DNA of 64,000 nt from Prototheca cutis (Eukaryota; Chlorophyta; Trebouxiophyceae; Chlorellales; Chlorellaceae), in assembly GCA_002897115.2 (NCBI GenBank), contig BCIH01000005.1:1227392-1291391 (forward strand), in the 5' to 3' direction. The position numbers and the translations under genes are program-made. Under the pieces are notes generated by a model, which was not told the origin of the DNA, searched no databases, and saw nothing but the letters and a program-made list of their open reading frames with translations. Of the stretch, positions 56,601 to 64,000 are shown piece by piece; positions within the stretch are counted from its first letter, which is position 1, and the number at the start of each line of letters is the position of its first letter.

Positions 56601-59600
56601 CTCGGCCGGCGTGCTCACCTGGGAAGTCACCGAGGGGGCCGTCCTGACCCCGGGCATGCTGCTGGCCAGGCTGGAGCTTGACGACCTGGGTGCCGTGCGT
56701 CGGGCGGAGCCGTTCTCGGGCTCCTTCCCGCCGCTGGGTCCACCAACTCCCGACTTTGATGGCCTGGGGGCCCGGTTCCGCGGCACCCTGGACGCCGCCC
56801 ACAACGTCATGGCCGGGTATGCTGGCGATGTCGCTGGGATCACTGCGTCCCTGCTGGCAGCTCTGGACGACCCCGCGCTGGCCCTGGTGCAGTGGGACGA
56901 GGCCTATGCCGCGGTGGCAGGACGCCTGCCTGGGACCCTGGCGACTCGCCTGGAAGCCATCCTCGGCGAGGGGCTCGTGGAACTCGCAGGCGCAGGGCCG
57001 TCGCATGCGGGCGTGGGAGTCGCCGAGACGCTGATTGTCGCCGGCCGCACCCCTGCCGAGCGTGCCGCCGCGGTCATCNACGGCGACGACCCGGATTCTC
57101 CCAGGGTTTCCGCAGGTGCAGCACGCGGTAACAGCGGTGTCATTCGTCGAGTGACGCCCGCCACACGCTGCACGGCNCGGCTGCAGGAGGCGCTGATCGC
57201 AGCGCTGGCCTCCGAGACGGACGGCGGGTCGCGTGCTGCGCTGAGAACTTTGGTGGACCCACTGCTGACGATCACCCGCGCCCACGCCGGCGGGCCCGAA
57301 GGCTACGCGCGCAGCGTGGCTCTCGCGCTGCTGGAGGCGTACCTGCGCGTGGAGGAGGCATTTGAGACGGGCGGTGTGCCTGGGACGACGCCGCAGGAGG
57401 TGATCGACAGCCTCCGCACGTCGCTGCCGGACGACCCGGGTGCGGTGCTGGCCATGGTTCTGGCGCACCAGAGCGGCGAGCCCCGGGCGTCGCTGGCGTG
57501 CCGGCTGCTGAACGCGCTGGCGCTCCCAGCTCCCGACGGCTACAGGCCCGTGCTGCGTCGGCTGGCCGCGCTCAGCGGCGCCGCTGCCCAGGGGCCCGCC
57601 CGCCGCGCGCAGCTCCTGCTGGAGCATTCCCTGCTGGGAGAGCTGCGTGGCCTGGCAGCTAGGGCGCTGTCGGGTCTCGACATGTTTAGCGAGGCCGAGC
57701 TCCGCGATGGCATGATGCCTGTTGCCTCCCCGCTGCATGGCGGTGCGGTCGAGTCGAGCATGGACAACAACGATGATGGCATCCCACGACTGGCGGACGC
57801 GGTCGCCGCTTTGCCCGATCCCACTACAACAGCAGCTCTCACATCGCCGCGGTCGCCGCTGGTGTCGCGGCGGACGACGCTAGTGGAGGGTCTGTACGAG
57901 GGCCTGGGCAACCTGCACGCCGCAGCTGCGCCCGACGTCGATACTCGCATGGCCATGCTCGTAGAGGCTGCCGCCGCGGTCGAGGACGCGCTGGCGAGTC
58001 TGCTGGATCACCCAGACCCCGTGCTGCAGCGCAGGGCGCTGGCAACCTACGCCCGCCGGCTCTACTTCCCGGCCATGCTCCACGAGCCTGAGATTGTCGG
58101 CATCGGGCCCCGAGGGGCCCTGGCAGCTGTCTGGGCCCACGCCTGCCGCATCCCCATGCTCAGAGAAGGGGTACCTGTGGGAACTGGGGCATCGAGTGAC
58201 GGTAGCAGTACCGCCAACGATACCCTGCCGCGGTACTACGGCGCAGCGTTGGTCATCCCCAGCCTGGCCGATCTGCCTGCTGCGCTGGCGGACGTGCAGC
58301 GGCTCAAGGCCCGGACGGGCATGGCGGGACTGGCACAGGGCACACTGCACGTGGTGCTGACGGCCGAAGGCCGCGAAGCCCTGCGCCTGGGCGCCGGCGC
58401 CGAAGCCGCCATGGGGACCATTGACACAGCAGAGTTTTGCGCGGCTGCACTGGCTGCAGCGAGCGAGCAGGGCGGTGGTCTTGACGAGGACAACGATGAT
58501 GGGAAGAGCGGCGACGCCTGTGCGGATGCCACGGTCGTCGCGGCATCAGTCGCTGCGCAGACGGCGGCACTGGGTGCAGAGCTGCGGGCCGCAGGCGTGA
58601 TGGCCATCTGCTACCTCGCCCGCCACGCGGGGCTGGGGCCGCTGCGCGTGACGCTCTATGCGAACGACGATGGTTCGGTCGACGGAAACGACAAGCCTGT
58701 CAATGACAATAAATCCAAGCTCCCCGGTTCATCGTTTACTCTCGATCCGGTGCTGGGGTGCGTGGAGCCTCCGACGGCCGGCGCACTGGAGCTGGAACGG
58801 CTGCGGGGCCGGCGGGGCGCGACGCACGCGACGTCGCGCAATCGCCAATGGCATGTGTGGACACTGCACGAGCGTGCGGGCGCGCGGTCGGCACAGTTGT
58901 GCCGCGCTTTCTTGCGTGGCGCGGTCCGCGGCCTGGGCCGTCCCGCGCTGCTGGCGGCCGGGTACGCAGGCAATGCCCCCGGGGTCGCTGCGGCGGCGCT
59001 GGCGGAGCTGGAGCCTGCGCTGGTGGCCGCTGCTTCGGAGCTGGACCGCTGGGGCAAGGGCCGCGTGGGTGCCGCGCGCCCCGACTGGGCTCATGTGTTT
59101 TTGTCGGTGCTGGCGCCGCTGCCGCTGGGCGGAGGCGAGGCAGGAAGCCGCGAGGAAGCTGCGGTTGCAGCCGCTCTGGCCGGCACCACGGCCTCGATGG
59201 CAGGCAGACACGCCGCGCTGCTGCGCCGGGCCGCCGTCGCCGGCTGGGAGCTGCGCCTGGCGGCCGCCGGCGCCGAGCCCGCTTGGCGGGTGATTGTTTC
59301 TGCGCCTACGGGGCACGAGGCCGGCGAGGAGTGCGTCGAAGTGTATCGAGAAGACGTCGGTTGTTCCGGTGGCTGCACGACGGTGCTGCGCCCTGTGCGT
59401 GTGGGGGGGCAGAGTGGCGGTGTGTCTGCTGCTCCAGCCCTACCGGCCCCAGCTTTGGCACCGTACCCCGCGCTGGAGCCACTGCAGCAGCGACGGCTGA
59501 CGGCGAGGCGCCACCGCACGACGTTTGCCTACGATTTCCCTGCGGTGTTTGACGATGCGCTGCGCGCTGCGTGGGCCGCACGCGCCGCGGAGGCTGGGGG

Positions 59601-62275
59601 CCGACCGAGCGCCGCCCCCCCCGCCGGCCGTCTGGTGACTGCGGAGGAACTCGTCATCCCTGAGGCTGAGCTTCGGGGGTACGCAGGCAACTCTGCCCGC
59701 ATCCGCATCACCGATCGCCCGCCCTCACGGAATGACATCGGCATCGTGGCGTGGCTCCTGACCCTGCGCACGCCCGAGTGCCCCGCGGGACGCCAGGTCG
59801 TGGCCATCGNCAACGATATCACCTTCAATTCGGGGTCGTTTGGACCGCGCGAGGACGCATTCTTCAAGGCGGCCACCGAGTACGCGCTGGCACTGCGCCT
59901 GCCGGTTCTGTACCTGGCCGCAAACTCGGGGGCGCGCGTTGGTCTGGCCGAGGAAGTCAAGCGCTGCCTCCAGGTTGGTTTTGCTGTTGTTGGGAGTCGG
60001 TTGGCTGGGGAGGAGTTGCTGCGTGTCTCATCCACACACCTGCACATTACAGAAACATGCAGATTCATTAAGAAACACAAAAGAACCCACCGTCCGAACG
60101 CCTATGCTCACCCACGACGAATGCAACCAATATGACAGGTGGAGTGGAGCACGCCCGAGGACCCGAGCCGGGGCGTGCGGTATCTGTTTTTGAGCGAGGA
60201 GGACTACAGCAGCATCACTGCCCGCGCGACGGCCGAGACCGGCCCACCGCTGAGGTGTACAACCGTCACGGCCGCCGACGGCTCGAAGCGTTATGTCCTG
60301 GAGGACGTGATCGGGCTGGAGGACGGACTGGGCGTCGAGTGCCTGAGCGGGTCGGGCGCCATCGCAGGGACCTATGCCCGCGCCTTCAGGGAGGGTTTCA
60401 CCCTGACCCTGGTCTCGGGGCGCAGCGTGGGCATCGGCGCGTACCTGGCGCGGCTGGGCAGGCGCTGCATCCAACGCCGCGAGCAGCCCCTGATTCTCAC
60501 GGGCTTCGCTGCGCTGAACAAGCTGCTCGGACGGGAGGTCTACACCTCGCATGCGCAGCTGGGCGGGCCCCGCGTCATGGGCTCCAACGGCGTGTCACAC
60601 CACGTCGTGGAGGATGACCTCGCCGGCGTTGCAACGGCACTGCAGTGGCTGGCGTTTGTCCCCGCGCGTCTGGGCGAACCCGCCCCCGTGCTGGAACCCG
60701 TCGATCCGGTCGACCGCCCCGTCACGTACGCCCCGCCCGAGGGAGAAAAGATGGACGCCCGCCTGGCCATTGCCGGTGGTGGGTTGGCGGTGGCAGCAGA
60801 TGAGCCGCACGGCGTGGCAGCGGCCACCGTCGTCGCTGCAGGCGCCAGTGCCTCCGGCCAGCTGCCCACGAAGAAGGATGCAGAAAACATCTTCCCGCTC
60901 ACGGGTTTGTTCGATGCGGGGTCGTGGGTGGAGGCACAGGCGGGCTGGGCCCGGACTGTGATTACAGGCCGGGCGCGGCTGGGCGGCGTCCCCTGCGGCG
61001 TCATTGGTGTCGAGACGGGCACAGTGCAACTGAGTCTGCCGGCCGATCCGGGGCAACCCGACTCATCGGAGCGGGTTATCCCGCAGGCGGGCCAGGTGTG
61101 GTACCCAGATTCTGCGCTCAAGACGGCGCAGGCTATCGAGGAGTTTGGCCTCGAAGGGCTGCCCCTGTTCATCCTCGCCAACTGGCGCGGGTTTTCCGGC
61201 GGCCAGCGTGACCTGTTTGAGGGAGTCCTCCAGGTGGGAATCCGTTATTGTTGTTTGGTGGCGTTGGGTTGGTGCTTGGGCAAAATCGAGTCAATGCCAG
61301 CTGAATAACACACGACCCCTGCCCAGCATATGCCCCCTCCCCAATGCACTGCAGGCTGGGTCTCAGATTGTGGAGATGCTGCGGACGTACAAGCAGCCCG
61401 TGACAGTGTACCTTGGCCCTGGCTGCGAGCTGCGTGGCGGCGCCTGGGTGGTGGTCGATTCCCAGATCAACCCGCTGGCTATCGAGATGTATGCCGACCC
61501 CACAGCTCAGGGTGCGGTGCTGGAGCCCCAGGGCGTCGTGGAAATCAAGTTTCGCGATGCCGAGCTGGTCCGGGCCATGCACCGGCTGGACCCTCGGATT
61601 TCAGCTATTAGGGCCGCGGGCGGCGCTGCGGCCGCGGCCGAGATCCGCGCACGCGAGATGGAGCTCCTGCCCGTGTATCGCCAGGTGGCGGAGCAGTTTG
61701 CGCAGATGCACGATGGGCCGGAGCGCATGCTGGCCAAGAACGTCGTCCGGGGCATCCTGCCATGGGCCGACAGCCGCCGGTTCCTGGCCGCACGGCTCCG
61801 CCGACGCCTTGCCGAGCGTGCTCTCGCAGCCCAAGTCACTGCTGCCGATGGTTCACTGGACAGTTCCCATGCCACAGAAGCAGTCAAGGCCTGGTACACC
61901 AGCTCTATAGGGGCGGGGCCTGGAGGGGCAGTGGGACCGGTAACGGCGATCGCCGGTCCTGCCAGTCCCAGCGCCATCGCATTAGGCCTAGACACACCAG
62001 CTCGGCAGCTGGCGCGACTGCAGCCAGCGCGGGATGCCTCTGAGGCCGCGTGGCGTGACGATTCGCTGTTCCTGGCGTGGGCCGAGAGCGAGCTGGGGGC
62101 CTCGCGCGTGGCGCTGGAGCTGAAAAACCTTCGAGCCGCTGCCGCGCAGCGGGGCGTTGCCGAGCTGTGCCAGACGCAGGAGGGGACCGCGGGGCTGGTG
62201 AAGGGCCTCGCTGCAGCCCTGTGCTCCAACCCTTCGCTCCTGCTCCAGCTCCGGAGCCTGACATCCGAGTCGTGA
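53634..62275 (+). CDS. Homomeric (multidomain eukaryotic) acetyl-CoA carboxylase
   Basis: Makes malonyl-CoA from acetyl-CoA, bicarbonate and ATP, feeding fatty acid synthesis/elongation. Exons 53634-53770, 54022-54212, 54453-54627, 54843-59973, 60139-61233 and 61355-62275 join in phase (all GT-AG) to 2,549 aa. Biotin carboxylase (about 70-560): SVLVANNGLAAVKFIRSVR, GVDAVWPGWGHASE, MLKASWGGGGKGIR and FLELNPRLQVEHPVTEM. Biotin-carrier motif EIEVMKM with the biotinyl Lys near 746. A long, Ala-rich central region is followed by carboxyltransferase (about 1600-2400): GRLVTAEELVIPEAELRGYAG, NDITFNSGSFGPREDAFF, LAANSGARVGLAEEVKRCLQ, and LFDAGSWVEAQAGWARTVITGRARLGG, split here by family convention. 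It is 200-300 aa longer than usual, mostly in the centre. Exon 4 is 5,131 nt, exceptional here. Ns at 57079, 57177 and 59810. No clear transit peptide, so probably cytosolic. Confidence 0.95.
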
Positions 62276-63348
62276 ACCGTCACTGGTGGTGGTGGTGACA
62301 GCATGAAAGGGGGAGGTGGCGCCTGCCAGGAAGGGCAAGCCATTTCACACCTCTGGCTGGCGGCATCGTCAAAGCTTCCTCCATTTCCCCACCGCCCTGG
62401 CAGCGAGTTGCAGAACGACAAACCCATTCATTGTCGCCAAACCCATCCCACTTGATGGTAGTTGGCTCAGTTATATCGAATTCATCTTGAGAAACGCAAG
62501 ACCCTTCCGGCACTGTGGGTTCCCGAATCCCCGGCATGTGGCTTGAAATTTGGGCTCATTGACATGCAGAAGCATGCCGAACAACCACGTCACCAGTGGC
62601 GCCGACTCTTTTCTTTGTTTGTACACCACCCTGATTGCACTTGTTGCGTGTTTCATTTTTATTGTAAGTAGGCAGTTTGATAGCAGCAGGGTTCAAGGAC
62701 GAAGTTGGTGGGCTTTTGGAGAGCGTGGCATGCTGATTAAACAAGCAGGCAGAACTTGGGCGGGACCTCGTGTGTGTGGTGGTTGAATTTGGAAAGAGTC
62801 TCTGCCCAAGGACTCGTAACCACCTCCCCTCACGAGAGATCAGAGAGCGGGGCGCACATCCTGAATNGCACAGGCCATGGCAATCATGCACAGGATTCTT
62901 TCATTGTAAAATAAATGGAATGATCAGTCAAATTCAGCCTGAAACGCGTTAATCCTTTGGAATGGAGGGCCGTGCGTGAATGGAGCGGGGACTGCCTCGT
63001 GCGAAAGGTTGAACCCAACTCCCGGCGCGGCACGTCTCCAGAAACTGATCTGGAGGAGCCAGCTGCAGGGTCAGATGCGTGAGAATGGGTATTCGGACGC
63101 TCATGCCAAGGTACAGCTCGGAGACAGGGATGGTCCACCCATGGCACTGGCTTCGGGAGCCCTAGCCACCCCAGTGACCATGCCTGGGAAGGCAGGTGCT
63201 GCAGGCACTGATGACGTGCACGCCGCTTCGAGCTGGATGTGCCAGCTTTCAGACATGGTCTTGTCCTGATGTAGACACCTGCTGGGAAGGCATGACAGTC
63301 ATGCCTTCCGTCCCCAACATGCCGTGCTGTGCACAGGTGTCCTTGAGC
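62276..63348. other. Intergenic region, no gene seen
   Basis: About 1.07 kb between the ACCase stop and the cytidine deaminase start. It begins with a short GGT repeat (62285-62296) and is relatively AT-rich around 62640-62960, with one N (62867). Open frames lack features. It presumably contains the ACCase 3' UTR and the deaminase promoter. Confidence 0.5.
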
Positions 63349-64000
63349 ATGGGCGGCTCTGGAACGCCAGAGGCCAGCCTGCTCGAGGCTCCCACGGCCC
63401 AGCTTCTCGGGCACTGCACGAGCCTGTTGGCTCGCCAGTTCTCGATCCCGGCACCGTTGTTTGCCGAACTCCGGCGCCGGCACGATGGAGCAGTTGAAGA
63501 GGCCCAACTCTGGCGAGCCCTCATCGCCGCTGCCGCCGCCCGGGCGGTCGCCCCCATCTCTGGCTTCATGGTCGGGTGAGCAGAGGGTTTCATGGGCTGT
63601 GGGTGGCGAGTTTTTTTGTGGATTGGGATTGAGCAGCGGGTCCGGAGGGGCCCTCCAGCTTTGAGAGCAGGGCCTCCCACATCTGATCCAAGACGACCAC
63701 GGTGGCCAGCACTCATGCCCAAAGGAACATCACACTGCCATCCCATTCCAGCGCGGTGGGGCTTGGCGCCTCGGGTACGGTGTATGCCGGGGTCAACATG
63801 GAGTTTCCCGGCATGCCGCTGTCCGCCAGCGTCCACGCCGAGCAGTTCCTGGTGGCCAACGCCCTGGCTGCCGGGGAGACGGCGCTGCGCTTCATCGCCG
63901 TCTCCGCGCCGCCCTGCGGCCACTGCCGCCAGTTTTTGGCTGAAGTAAACGACGTGGTGAGTGCAGCGCTCGGCGTCATGGGGCCAGTGCTAGTTGTGAG
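63349..64000 (+). CDS. Cytidine deaminase, 5' part (continues beyond window)
   Basis: Zinc enzyme deaminating cytidine/deoxycytidine to uridine in pyrimidine salvage. Exons 63349-63575 and 63752-63956 join in phase (donor GGTGAGC, acceptor TTCCAG); a further in-phase GTGAGT donor at 63957 shows the gene continues past the window. The product so far is 144 residues: an Ala/Leu helical start, then APISGFMVGAVGLGASGTVY, AGVNMEFPGMPLSAS, VHAEQFLVANALAAGE (catalytic His-Ala-Glu) and SAPPCGHCRQFLAEV (zinc-binding PCxxC). This matches the plant-type dimeric cytidine deaminase. An in-frame ATG at 63292 would add 19 residues. Confidence 0.92.

Noticed and set aside
54559..57738. Minus-strand open frame of 1,059 codons opposite ACCase
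   Set aside because: It is the antisense shadow of the very GC-rich ACCase exon. Its Arg/Gln/His-rich translation has no domains, while the plus frame is unmistakable ACCase.
1..64000. tRNA genes, rRNA, riboswitches, insertion sequences, integrases or viral genes
   Set aside because: I looked by eye for T-loop consensus, transposase motifs and terminal repeats on both strands and found none I could support; a tRNAscan or profile search would be decisive.

Overview
The window reads as nuclear DNA of a GC-rich green alga, most likely a trebouxiophyte (Chlorella/Auxenochlorella type). Genes lie on both strands, most are split by short spliceosomal introns, and the products are eukaryotic and plant-like: cytosolic 40S protein eS17, nuclear cap-binding subunit 3, NRDE2, a P5A ATPase, a plastid MurE/PAP11-like protein, an organellar seryl-tRNA synthetase and a homomeric acetyl-CoA carboxylase. 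I see no rRNA, tRNA, CRISPR array, operon or transposon. The genus is an inference. More than 30 isolated N bases mark uncertain calls, with a cluster at 30752-31253.

Layout. 1-8 kb: the 3' end of an unknown gene, ALG1 (+), a truncated enoyl-CoA hydratase of MFP type (-) and an Ala-rich single-span membrane protein (-). 8.9-19.1 kb: NRDE2 (-), RPS17 (+) and an RS-rich protein with a GYF-like module resembling the N-terminal part of ATXR3/SDG2 but lacking SET (-). 19.9-30.6 kb: P5A ATPase (-), DUF3228 protein (+), a coiled-coil protein with a UBA-like tail (+) and a Rossmann-fold plastid-type protein (-). 31-43 kb: MurE-like (+), NCBP3-like (+) and a PXA-PX-nexin_C sorting nexin (-). 44.6-53.1 kb: SerRS (-), aspartate aminotransferase (-) and an unrecognised helical protein (-). 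53.6-64 kb: homomeric ACCase (+) and the 5' part of a cytidine deaminase (+), which runs off the window. Several neighbours are divergent with short shared upstream regions (NRDE2/RPS17, P5A/DUF3228, Rossmann protein/MurE, unknown/ACCase). The genes do not form a pathway; they look like an ordinary chromosome segment.

Most exon models were checked by hand: splice sites plus reading phase give unbroken proteins of expected length. From these, about a tenth of the resolved introns (7 of roughly 70) begin with GC instead of GT, four of them in the aspartate aminotransferase gene. Other points worth attention are a 62-bp inverted repeat whose arms flank a 5' splice site, a MurE homologue that keeps its P-loop but has lost the usual substrate motifs, and an MFP-like hydratase that ends in a hydrophobic tail instead of a dehydrogenase domain. 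I did not find a clearly new multi-gene system.
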